Below, in pieces: positions 1-5,743 of a stretch of 7,438 bases of DNA (positions within the stretch are counted from its first letter, which is position 1; every line of letters begins with the position of its first letter). Location of the stretch: NCBI GenBank assembly GCA_949127685.1, contig CASBPW010000276.1, positions 1-7,438 of the forward strand. Direction: 5' to 3'. The position numbers and the translations under genes were made by a program. This stretch comes from Candidatus Sivonenia alaskensis PMM_0068 (lineage in GTDB: Bacteria; Cyanobacteriota; Cyanobacteriia; Gloeobacterales; PMM-0068). The notes under the pieces were generated by a model. The model was not told the origin of the DNA and searched no databases. It saw only the letters and a list, made by a program, of their open reading frames with translations.

Positions 1-194
1 ACTTGACTCCCAAATGATGAATGATAAATAAGTTCATCTATATTTACATTAGTTAATAAATCGGGGATCGTCAAGCATATAAATCGAGTTACTTCAAAAT
101 CCAGAAACTATAGCCGTTCTTGATGGCATGAAGAAGCTTCCCCATTTGGGTGGAGCGGTCTACGCTGGGATGGAGCCAGCCGAGAAACCCCACC
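1..194. other. Intergenic stretch at the left edge, no convincing gene
   Basis: The first 110 or so bases are AT-rich with stops in all frames I followed. From about 120 to 195 the sequence becomes GC-richer and can fold (see the hairpin at 148-195). A short open frame on the + strand runs from about 83 to 228, but it has no plausible start with a ribosome site and its end overlaps prfB in antisense, so I do not call it. The motif CATGAAGAAGC at 127-137, followed by a small CCCCA/TGGG hairpin, loosely recalls the right ends of cyanobacterial IS200/IS605 elements. No tnpA or tnpB reading frame remains. Confidence 0.5.
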
Positions 195-195
195 C
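148..195 (-). terminator. Nested hairpin at the 3' end of prfB
   Basis: An outer stem GGGTGG (148-153) pairs with CCACCC (190-195). An inner stem GCTGG (164-168) pairs with CCAGC (176-180) around a 7-base loop. On the minus strand the structure begins at the first base past prfB's last sense codon, taking in one base of the stop. It is well placed to end the prfB transcript or protect its 3' end. No run of U follows on the minus strand, so it is not a textbook intrinsic terminator. On the + strand a T5 run comes about 10 bases after the stem. The pairing is visible; the function is inferred. Confidence 0.35.
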
Positions 196-1308
196 TAAAG
201 CTCTTTTTGTTGCCTTAGATACGTATTGATAAAGCCATCAATTTCTTTGATATCCCCATTCATAAAGCCATTCACATTACTCGTTTCGGCATTGGTTCGG
301 TGGTCCTTAATCAGTTGATACGGGTCAAAAGTATAGGTGCGAATGCGCCCTCCAAACCCGGCGGTCACCACTTCACCACGGATTTGGGCCAGTTCTTCTT
401 TGCGTTTCTGTTCGGCAAGTTCCACCAACTTCGCTTTGAGAATAGCCAGCGCTAGTTCTTTATTTTGCAGTTGAGAACGCTGTTGGGTGCACCGGACGGC
501 AATGCCAGTTGGTTTGTGGGTGACCCGAACCGCTGTTTCTACTTTATTGACATTCTGTCCACCAGCGCCCCCAGACCGAGAGGTATCAAACTCTAAATCA
601 TCGGGTTTAAGCTCTACCTTCACAGAATTGTCGATGAGGGGCATCACTTCCACCCCTGCGAAACTGGTCTGCCGTTTACCTGCGGCATTAAAGGGACTGA
701 TACGTTCCATGCGATGGTTGCCTTTTTCAGCCGTCAAAAAGCCATAGGCATTGCGACCATCTACGATCAGGGTGGCGGACTTGATACCGGCCTCCCCTCC
801 CTCTGAAATATCCACCAAACTTGTCTTATAGCCTCGATTTTGCGCCCAACGGGTATACATCTTGAGCAGCATTTCCGCCCAATCCTGGGCATCCGTACCA
901 CCTGCTCCAGCATTAATCGTCAAAATGGCTCCCCGCTCATCATAGGGACCGCTCAAGAGTTGTTCTAGCTCCCACTCTTCCAATTCCGACTTGAGCATCT
1001 GCACATTCTGTTCCGCTTCAGGGAGGAGAGAGTCATCGCCCGTTTCTTCCAGTAATTCCAGAGCTGTCTGCGTATCTTCTAGGGCTGTACACCAGCGCTT
1101 ATAGCTCTCTAGGGGCGTCTTCAAAGTACTCAATTGCTGCATCATCGCTTGGGCCTGGTCATTGTCATCCCAAAAGTCTGGGGCGCTGATGCGTTGTTCT
1201 AAATCATGAACGCGGTCTTTGAGTTTAGGAAGGTCAAAGATATTCCTGAGTTTTACCCAGGCGCTCACGGAGTTCGGTCGCTGCTTGTTTGAGCTCAAAC
1301 AATTCCAT
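195..1308 (-). CDS. prfB: Peptide chain release factor 2 (RF2), made by programmed +1 frameshifting
   Basis: RF2 recognises UAA and UGA in the ribosomal A site and triggers hydrolysis of peptidyl-tRNA. The real start is the ATG at 1308. It opens a 24-codon leader (MELFELKQ...QEYL) that stops at UGA (1236-1234). Slipping one base on CUU UGA C enters the long frame (DLPKLKDRV...), giving about 370 residues, close to E. coli RF2 at 365. In that numbering the SPF recognition motif that distinguishes RF2 from RF1 is at 204-206 and the catalytic GGQ is at 249-251 (SGGAGGQNVN). The long frame can also be read from a TTG at 1298 (367 residues beginning MSSNKQ), but that N-terminus does not resemble RF2, whereas the leader does. 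A weak GGA lies about 10 bases before the ATG. The gene is divergent from the ycf51-like gene. RF2 identity is essentially certain and the frameshift nearly so. Confidence 0.96.
1233..1248 (-). promoter_or_regulatory. prfB +1 programmed frameshift site
   Basis: On the minus strand the site reads CAG GAA TAT CTT TGA C. It has the slippery CUU (1239-1237), an in-frame UGA followed by C (the weakest stop context), and an internal Shine-Dalgarno-like AGGA (1247-1244) four bases before CUU. In E. coli prfB the equivalent is AGG GGG TAT CTT TGA C, with the same TAT-CTT-TGA-C core. In the known mechanism, low RF2 slows termination at UGA, the ribosome slips +1 and more RF2 is made, so the site is an autoregulatory sensor. 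The purine motif here is weaker than in E. coli. Confidence 0.93.
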
Positions 1309-1421
1309 ATAACAAAATTCCACAGGACTGAGAGTAACTTAGGGATTACCTTTCTTGATCCTAACTCAAGGTGGGTTTTGCGCTTCAGACGTATGCTAAA
1401 GAAGTAACTCCCTAGACGGCT

Positions 1422-1964
1422 ATGGAACTATTTCGCACAGGAACCTGGATTACCCTTGGACTGATGGTCGCAACGACCTTGGCAGCCATCTTTGGCTTAG
1501 TCCGTAAAACACCGTGGCGGTTCCAGGCCATCGGGACTACAGGGTTTTTGGGCGTATTGGCAGCTGGATTGTTCGCCCTGAGTCTATTTCCTATTTCTCG
1601 GACAGCTATTCCTGGGGCGCAAAAATTTGACATTCTCTATGACCAGGGAAGTGACCGGATTGTGGCACGGGTCGAACGTACGATTCAGCCCGAACAGTTA
1701 GAAGCCACGCTCAAACAAATAGCCAGCCGTTCTTTTACCACGGGTCGTATTCTCAAAGAAGGCCGAGGCCCTTTGATTGAAGCGCGTACCCTGGTAAGGC
1801 CCGCCCCAGGCATCGGCCAAATCATTCAACTCGGAACTTTGCAGAGTGAAAGCTATTTAAATAACGGTAAGCCTGACAAATTCACCCTCAATAAAGAGGG
1901 TTTTGCAGAAGTGCAAAAGATCTTGAAAGAGCATCCAGAATTAAATCAAAATCCTAGAAGATGA
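1422..1964 (+). CDS. ycf51: Ycf51-like (DUF2518) membrane protein
   Basis: The 180-residue protein has two probable membrane helices near the N-terminus (about residues 8-30 and 36-58), then a soluble domain of about 120 residues. The stretch GTTGFLGVLAAGLFALS, followed by a conserved-looking SRTAIPGAQKFDILYD segment, matches my memory of the Ycf51 family (DUF2518) of cyanobacteria and some plastids. The biochemical role of that family is not known to me. It starts at an ATG with no strong ribosome site. It is divergent from prfB across 113 bp and is followed by a small ORF on the same strand after a 105-bp gap. No broken motif is evident and the length suits the family. The assignment comes from recalled family pattern, not a search. 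Confidence 0.75.
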   Translation: MELFRTGTWITLGLMVATTLAAIFGLVRKTPWRFQAIGTTGFLGVLAAGLFALSLFPISRTAIPGAQKFDILYDQGSDRIVARVERTIQPEQLEATLKQIASRSFTTGRILKEGRGPLIEARTLVRPAPGIGQIIQLGTLQSESYLNNGKPDKFTLNKEGFAEVQKILKEHPELNQNPRR

Positions 1965-1993
1965 GAGAATCATCGGGAAAGAGGTTAGATCCT

Positions 1994-2014
1994 ACGCTCT
2001 GAGGCCCAGAGTGT
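1994..2014 (+). other. Hairpin between the ycf51-like gene and the 65-residue ORF
   Basis: ACGCTCTG (1994-2001) pairs with CAGAGTGT (2007-2014) around a 5-base AGGCC loop, giving eight pairs including one G-U. No T run follows, so it is not a clear intrinsic terminator. It could slow or stabilise the end of the ycf51-like transcript. It buries the GTG at 2013, which argues against that codon as the start of the next ORF. Confidence 0.4.
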
Positions 2015-2069
2015 GATACCTTTAGCCTCTGATGCAAGACTAATTCCAGTCTACTGTTCGGTCAGATTG

Positions 2070-2267
2070 ATGAGCCAAGTTTTAGACCGCCTGTTCCAGC
2101 AGGCTATACGAAAATTGAAAGCCAAAGGCTATAAGGTGGACCCCGATGACTTTAACAGTGGCTCTTTTGTGGTAATTCGCCCTAACGGTTTTCCAGTAGA
2201 TTCTCCCTCAGGTGGATGGCAATTTTCGAAGATGGATGTTATTCGTTTTTCGGAAAATGAGATTTAG
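2070..2267 (+). CDS. Small conserved-looking protein of unknown function (65 aa)
   Basis: I do not recognise this protein. From the ATG at 2070 it encodes 65 residues beginning MSQVLDRLFQQAIRKLKAKG. A basic amphipathic helix (about residues 4-19) is followed by a polar region with a GSFVVIRPNGFPVD segment, which looks like a beta hairpin, and the sequence GGWQFSKMDVIRF near the end. A longer reading from GTG at 2013 adds 19 residues (MIPLASDARLIPVYCSVRL), but that start sits in a hairpin and the extension looks non-coding. No strong ribosome site precedes either start. No signal peptide or membrane helix is visible. The last 29 bases overlap the 3' end of nanE tail to tail. It could be a real small protein or a chance frame; the balanced composition and plausible fold favour the former. 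Confidence 0.55.
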   Translation: MSQVLDRLFQQAIRKLKAKGYKVDPDDFNSGSFVVIRPNGFPVDSPSGGWQFSKMDVIRFSENEI

Positions 2268-2946
2268 TCTCAAAGCGTGAGGTTGCTTTACAAAAAGCGG
2301 TTACTCTTGCATCCATACCCGTAATCGCTGTGCCGATCACTACACTAAAAGCACCTAATTGGTAAGCTTTAGCAACGTCTTCAGGAATGGCGATGCCTCC
2401 TTCACAAATAATAGGGACCGCAAGTTGCGTCGCTAAGATTTGCAAGAGATCAAAACCTGGAGGGGTAAGGTTTTGGGTTGCTTCCGTATAGCCGTATAGC
2501 GTTGTTCCGATCAGTTCAGCTCCTAAACTTGCACTGAGTTTTCCTTCTTCAAACGTGGCAATGTCAGCCATTACAGGAACAGCCAATTTTTTTCGAATCT
2601 TCGGAAGTAATTCTTGAATAGCGACCCCATCGACTCTGGGGCGTTCTGTGGCATCTAGCGCAACGATGTCCGCTCCTGCTTCGACGACGGTTTGGGCATC
2701 CTCAAAGGTAGGAGTGATATATACGGAAGAACCGGGAGCAGTCCGCTTCCACAACCCTATGATCGGAATGCTCACCAGCCGACGGACGGCCTCGATATGA
2801 GCAGGGCTTTCAATACGTAGGGCAACGGCACCGCGCTTCTGAGCGGTCAGTGCCATCGCAGCAATTACATGGGGGTCATGTAAAGGTGAATCTTTGGGGG
2901 CCTGGCAGGAAACAATCAATCCCCCTTGGAGCAGTTCCAGTCTCAT
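2239..2946 (-). CDS. nanE: Putative N-acetylmannosamine-6-phosphate 2-epimerase
   Basis: NanE interconverts N-acetylmannosamine-6-phosphate and N-acetylglucosamine-6-phosphate in the cytosol, a step in sialic-acid and amino-sugar use. It is a TIM barrel. The family motifs are clear: GGLIVSCQAP near the start, IIGLWKR, VYITPT, ADIVALDAT, MADIATFEEG, TTLYGYT and VVIGTAIT. Positions matching the catalytic set described for the Clostridium enzyme are present: Arg44, Lys67, Asp128 and Glu182. The usual EGRI is EGGI here (Gly184 for Arg). The ATG at 2946 overlaps the hfq stop as ATGA and gives 235 residues. A TTG at 2964 would add six residues and overlap hfq more, so I prefer the ATG. There is no separate ribosome site, so translation is probably coupled to hfq. 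No nanA or nanK is nearby, so the substrate in vivo may come from cell-wall or glycan turnover. Confidence 0.9.
   Translation of the reverse strand: MRLELLQGGLIVSCQAPKDSPLHDPHVIAAMALTAQKRGAVALRIESPAHIEAVRRLVSIPIIGLWKRTAPGSSVYITPTFEDAQTVVEAGADIVALDATERPRVDGVAIQELLPKIRKKLAVPVMADIATFEEGKLSASLGAELIGTTLYGYTEATQNLTPPGFDLLQILATQLAVPIICEGGIAIPEDVAKAYQLGAFSVVIGTAITGMDARVTAFCKATSRFETKSHFPKNE
2258..2272 (-). terminator. Weak hairpin plus T4 in the convergent overlap
   Basis: TGAGA (2258-2262) and TCTCA (2268-2272) form a 5-bp stem with a 5-base loop. On the minus strand the stem is followed by TTTT, like a weak intrinsic terminator, but it lies inside the last codons of nanE. It also spans the stop of the 65-residue ORF. 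Five base pairs is short and it may be fortuitous. Confidence 0.22.
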
Positions 2947-3149
2947 TTGGGTTTGACATAGCAAATGGCACTACGAAGAATATAAATTTCTATATTGAAA
3001 TTGTCCAGAAGGCAAAAACAATCCGTATCTATCCATTTGATTTTGCCAATCAGCAATTCATCCGTAATTATTTTGATCTCTACGGCAGTTTGTTCTTGAA
3101 TCAGCCGCTGGAAGATGCGGGTACTCGGGATGGTGGTATCGAGTGTCAT
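2943..3149 (-). CDS. hfq: Hfq-like RNA-binding protein, cyanobacterial type
   Basis: This 68-residue Sm-like protein resembles cyanobacterial Hfq: it has the IPSTR...Q.LI..QT.VEIK opening, then a strand with Gly35 and a W-x-DTD turn (residues 39-43), and a closing RSAICYVKP where cyanobacterial homologues have a similar AIAYITP-like end. Residues about 20-49 would be Sm1 and 53-67 Sm2. The enterobacterial YKHA Sm2 signature is absent, as is usual in cyanobacteria. In Synechocystis, Hfq is linked to type IV pili and motility rather than to classic sRNA annealing; whether that holds here is unknown. Three cysteines (44, 46, 63) in so short a protein are unusual. The ATG has a good AGAGG site 5 bases upstream. 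The gene lies 27 bp after the lipoprotein gene and overlaps nanE by 4 bp. It is AT-rich compared with its neighbours. Confidence 0.88.
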   Translation of the reverse strand: MTLDTTIPSTRIFQRLIQEQTAVEIKIITDELLIGKIKWIDTDCFCLLDNFNIEIYILRSAICYVKPK

Positions 3150-3154
3150 AAAGG

Positions 3155-3159
3155 CCTCT
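3155..3159 (-). promoter_or_regulatory. Shine-Dalgarno site of hfq
   Basis: On the minus strand AGAGG lies 5 bases before the ATG at 3149, near-ideal spacing. It fixes the hfq start and is one of the best ribosome sites in the leftward block, so hfq is likely to be translated on its own and nanE by coupling. Confidence 0.7.
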
Positions 3160-3162
3160 ATA

Positions 3163-3180
3163 AAGAACTAAAAGAACTAA
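3163..3180. repeat. Tandem 9-bp repeat, two copies
   Basis: AAGAACTAA occurs at 3163-3171 and again directly at 3172-3180. It spans the stop codon of the lipoprotein gene (3179-3177) and the short leader of hfq. On the minus strand each copy reads TTAGTTCTT, giving two in-phase TAG triplets, of which the first encountered ends the lipoprotein. Confidence 0.6.
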
Positions 3181-3752
3181 TAAGTTGCTGCGGGGTAGAA
3201 GATATTGGGGTCTTTAATATTATCTATTTTTCTCCACCCATCGAGGACAGATTTCTTAATCGTAATAGTCCTTTTCTCTGTGCCTGTCCGTGAAAAATCA
3301 GGTTTCATCATAAAGGTCAGAGAAACAGCATCTGCTTTTTTCAAAGCATCCAATTGTTCTGTCACAGAATAAAGGGCAATACGATTACGGCTTGTTGCAT
3401 CATTCTTGAGCGTATAGTTCTTGTCACCAATTTTTAACTCTAGGGGCTGACCTGTAACAATCTCGTAGTTATAACGAGGGTCTACGCGCAACTGGATATA
3501 GTTATAGCGGTTGCCAGACGACTTAAAAATATTCAGAAAATCTATGCGCCATTGTGCGTCTTTATCATCATTGACCGTATCTGGAATTCGATAGACAACA
3601 GAGTTGTTTTTAGCATCTGTGGTGCGGGTAATTTTTTTATCAATCTCAGCCGGGGTGAGCGGTTTTTCGACCTCCGTGCCACCCCCGGCACAAGAGCCTA
3701 GGCTCAAGGCTAACCCTACAAACAATATCCATGGGATAGTACGTTTTAACAT
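3177..3752 (-). CDS. Putative lipoprotein of unknown function
   Basis: The start is the ATG at 3752, which has GGTGGA 6 bases upstream and gives 191 residues. An upstream start at 3803 would add 17 residues before the signal peptide and is unlikely. The N-terminus has positive charge (MLKR), a hydrophobic core and the lipobox LGSC, with Cys21 as the probable lipidation site. A Gly-rich and acidic linker (AGGGTEVEKP) follows. The mature domain of about 150 residues is rich in beta-type sequence, with several Tyr and Arg (RYNYIQLRVDPRYNYEI) and a segment LTFMMKPDFSRT. I recognise no family. It probably faces the periplasm, anchored in a membrane. It sits between nth (57 bp) and hfq (27 bp) on the same strand and is likely co-transcribed with them. 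Confidence 0.75.
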   Translation of the reverse strand: MLKRTIPWILFVGLALSLGSCAGGGTEVEKPLTPAEIDKKITRTTDAKNNSVVYRIPDTVNDDKDAQWRIDFLNIFKSSGNRYNYIQLRVDPRYNYEIVTGQPLELKIGDKNYTLKNDATSRNRIALYSVTEQLDALKKADAVSLTFMMKPDFSRTGTEKRTITIKKSVLDGWRKIDNIKDPNIFYPAATY

Positions 3753-3758
3753 CTGTAT

Positions 3759-3764
3759 TCCACC
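3759..3764 (-). promoter_or_regulatory. Shine-Dalgarno site of the lipoprotein gene
   Basis: GGTGGA on the minus strand lies 6 bases before the ATG at 3752. It decides between that start and the one at 3803. It places the lipid-attachment signal peptide directly at the N-terminus. Confidence 0.6.
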
Positions 3765-3809
3765 CTGCCATCTTACTAATCTAACGGTCAATCCAAGCCT
3801 CATGCTATT

Positions 3810-4478
3810 CTAAGGCATTGATATCACACCTTGAGCTGCACTGGGACATAAATCAACTAAGAAACAAGAAGCACAATCAGGCTTACGCGCACCGCAAGTA
3901 GCTCGACCATGATAAATCAGTCGAATTGACCAGCTTTCCCAATCAGGTTGGGGCAAAATCTTCATCAGGTCTTTCTCTATCTTTCCTGGATCATCGTGAT
4001 CGGTAAATCCTAAGCGATTTGAAAGACGCTTTACATGGGTATCGACGGTCACTCCGGCATTGATACCGTAGGCGTGGGCAAGAACCACGTTGGCCGTTTT
4101 TCGAGCAGCACCGGGTAACGTAATCAATTCTTCCATCGTATTCGGAACCACCCCATCAAATTCACGAACGATTTTCTGAGCAGTGGCCTGAATATTCTTG
4201 GCTTTGTTGCGGAAGAATCCCGTAGATTTCACCAGATCTTCAATCTCTATAGGGTTAGCCTCAGCCATAGATTGCGCATCAGGGAAGCGAGCAAAAAGAG
4301 GAGGTGTGACCTTATTGACCCGTTCATCAGTACATTGAGCGGAGAGAATCGTCGCCACCAAGAGTTGGAAAGGCGTTTCATAGTCTAGAGAGCAAGTGGC
4401 ATCTGGATAATGACTTTTGAGTCGAGTCAAAACTTCCAGAGCTCTGGCTATTTGAGCTTTATGAGAGATGCGGGGCAT
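3810..4478 (-). CDS. nth: Endonuclease III, DNA glycosylase/AP lyase
   Basis: This base-excision repair enzyme removes oxidised pyrimidines and cleaves the resulting abasic site. The 222-residue protein has the full family layout: the helical core with LLVATILSAQCTDERVN (residues 39-55), the helix-hairpin-helix around LPGAARKTANVV with catalytic Lys127, the VDTHVKRLSNR segment with catalytic Asp146, and a C-terminal 4Fe-4S loop with Cys195, 202, 205 and 211 in the C-x6-C-x2-C-x5-C pattern. The hairpin reads LPGAAR where E. coli has LPGVGR. Small residues there are tolerated in other homologues, so I expect an active enzyme. The ATG is 3 bp after the rseP stop with no good ribosome site of its own, so translation is probably coupled. 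A conserved functional link to RseP is not evident. Confidence 0.96.
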   Translation of the reverse strand: MPRISHKAQIARALEVLTRLKSHYPDATCSLDYETPFQLLVATILSAQCTDERVNKVTPPLFARFPDAQSMAEANPIEIEDLVKSTGFFRNKAKNIQATAQKIVREFDGVVPNTMEELITLPGAARKTANVVLAHAYGINAGVTVDTHVKRLSNRLGFTDHDDPGKIEKDLMKILPQPDWESWSIRLIYHGRATCGARKPDCASCFLVDLCPSAAQGVISMP

Positions 4479-4481
4479 AGC

Positions 4482-5576
4482 TTAACTGTTGCTTTGAAGC
4501 GCGCCTGCTACGAGAGAAAAAGTATCTTTGAAAATTAAGACCAATCCCAAACCGACAAGCAAGAGCAAACCTGTTTGCATTACCTGCATTTGGAAAGCTT
4601 CGGAAGCAGGCTTACCGCGCACGGCCTCGAATAAGAGGAAGACTAAATGTCCACCATCCAAGGCAGGCAAGGGAAGGATATTAATTACACCCAAGCTAAT
4701 GCTGATAATTGCCGTTAACCAGAAGAAAGAACGCCAATCGTCTTGAATCAGTTGAGAACCCTTATCGACAATCCCAACGGGGGAAGAAAGGTCATTGACG
4801 CTGGTATGGCCAGAGAACAATCCCGTGATGCCTCCAAGGGTCTGGCTGAACATGCCACTATAAATTTGGTTGGTCTTGCTCACCGCTTCTGAAAGACCAG
4901 AAACCGGGCGATAAACACGTGCACCGTGGGGTTGTAGCTGTACTCCAATTTGGCCCTTCTCGTTGGGTCTGATTTCCATAGTCAGTTGTTCTTTGCTCTG
5001 CGCCTTCTCAACCCTCAAGGTGACAGCCTTGCCCTTGCTACCCTTGACCACTTCAGCCATAGCCCCTAGTCCTTTCTCATCTCCTGATAAGGGCTGACCA
5101 TTTGCGGCTAGAATCACATCGCCTGCTTTGAGGTTCGCTCTTTGGGCAGGGCTATCTGGAATAATTTGGGCTAGCAAAACTCCGCTGGGGGTAGCCCGAT
5201 GTCCCTCAGGGAGACCACCAATACTAATCATGGTGATTATGGCGAACCAAGCAAAGATGAAGTTGGCAATAACCCCCGCTGAAATGACGACAATCCGCTG
5301 AATGACCGGACGATTCTTCAGCAGATTGGGGTCATTGGGTGGAATCTTGCTATCAGGATCTTCATCAGGAAAACCAACATATCCGCCGAGAGGGATAGCC
5401 CTGACGGCATACTCTGTCATCGGCCCCTGATACTTCCAAATCACAGGACCAAAACCAATAGAAAAGCGGGTGGCATAAATCCCCTGAAGTCTGGCTGCCA
5501 AGAAATGGCCCAGTTCATGAATGATAATCAGGATCAGTATTGAAAATATGGCAGCTAGGACGGAAAAAACTTGCAT
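4482..5576 (-). CDS. rseP: RseP-type site-2 zinc metalloprotease
   Basis: This intramembrane protease (M50B family) cleaves membrane segments of anti-sigma factors or leftover signal peptides. The 364-residue protein has a first helix carrying HELGH (residues 20-24, zinc ligands plus catalytic Glu21), a GFGP and PLGGYV loop (41-67), a second helix (about 91-118), one PDZ domain (about 130-205, with SPAQRANLKAGDVI), and a third helix with the third metal ligand Asp307 in LPLPALDGGH. A last helix covers about 332-352. It has one PDZ domain rather than the two of E. coli RseP, usual for the shorter cyanobacterial and Gram-positive forms. The ATG at 5576 has GAGG 10 bases upstream. It is the first gene of the leftward block, with trpB diverging from a 167-bp gap. 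No anti-sigma factor is in view. Confidence 0.95.
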   Translation of the reverse strand: MQVFSVLAAIFSILILIIIHELGHFLAARLQGIYATRFSIGFGPVIWKYQGPMTEYAVRAIPLGGYVGFPDEDPDSKIPPNDPNLLKNRPVIQRIVVISAGVIANFIFAWFAIITMISIGGLPEGHRATPSGVLLAQIIPDSPAQRANLKAGDVILAANGQPLSGDEKGLGAMAEVVKGSKGKAVTLRVEKAQSKEQLTMEIRPNEKGQIGVQLQPHGARVYRPVSGLSEAVSKTNQIYSGMFSQTLGGITGLFSGHTSVNDLSSPVGIVDKGSQLIQDDWRSFFWLTAIISISLGVINILPLPALDGGHLVFLLFEAVRGKPASEAFQMQVMQTGLLLLVGLGLVLIFKDTFSLVAGALQSNS

Positions 5577-5683
5577 GAAAAGAGGACCTCAAACCAGAGC
5601 AGCAGGGTTATACATTCTTCCACTGATTCCATTGTAGGCAAGAGCGGAGCAGATTCGCCCATAGGCTCTTCTACGGAGATAAA

Positions 5684-5711
5684 TTTCTGAGGGCTCTAGC
5701 CACGGTAAAAT
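5684..5711 (+). promoter_or_regulatory. Possible promoter for trpB
   Basis: TAAAAT at 5706-5711 resembles a -10 element. A poor -35 candidate, TTTCTG (5684-5689), lies 16 bases upstream. It would start transcription about 25 bases before the GTG of trpB. On the other strand of the same gap, TACAAT (5636-5631) could serve rseP. I saw no tryptophan-rich leader peptide or attenuator-like paired hairpins ahead of trpB. Confidence 0.25.
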
Positions 5712-5743
5712 CGAGAGTACTAGCTACCTGCAGAGTTTGACCT

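Noticed and set aside
83..228. An open + strand frame of about 48 codons ending inside prfB
   Set aside because: There is no credible start or ribosome site, and its last part is antisense to the conserved prfB C-terminus.
1296..1298. TTG at 1298 as the start of RF2
   Set aside because: The resulting MSSNKQ N-terminus is out of frame with the RF2-like leader from ATG 1308, and the frameshift site explains the true product.
1306..1433. prfB leader and ycf51-like protein both begin M-E-L-F
   Set aside because: The four-residue identity uses different codons and does not extend further, so a duplication is not supported.
1412..1633. A 73-codon minus-strand frame over the ycf51-like gene
   Set aside because: It is antisense to a convincing gene and has no protein-like features.
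2013..2069. GTG at 2013 as the start of the 65-residue ORF
   Set aside because: The codon lies in the arm of an 8-bp hairpin and the added residues look unlike coding sequence.
2850..3293. A 147-codon open frame on the + strand across hfq
   Set aside because: It is antisense to hfq and the ends of nanE and the lipoprotein gene, has no recognisable domain, and is explained by the composition of those genes.
5640..5670. Inverted repeat AAGAGC...GCTCTT in the rseP-trpB gap as an operator or attenuator
   Set aside because: The arms are only 6 bp with a 19-bp spacer, there is no T run and no leader peptide, so chance is the simpler explanation.
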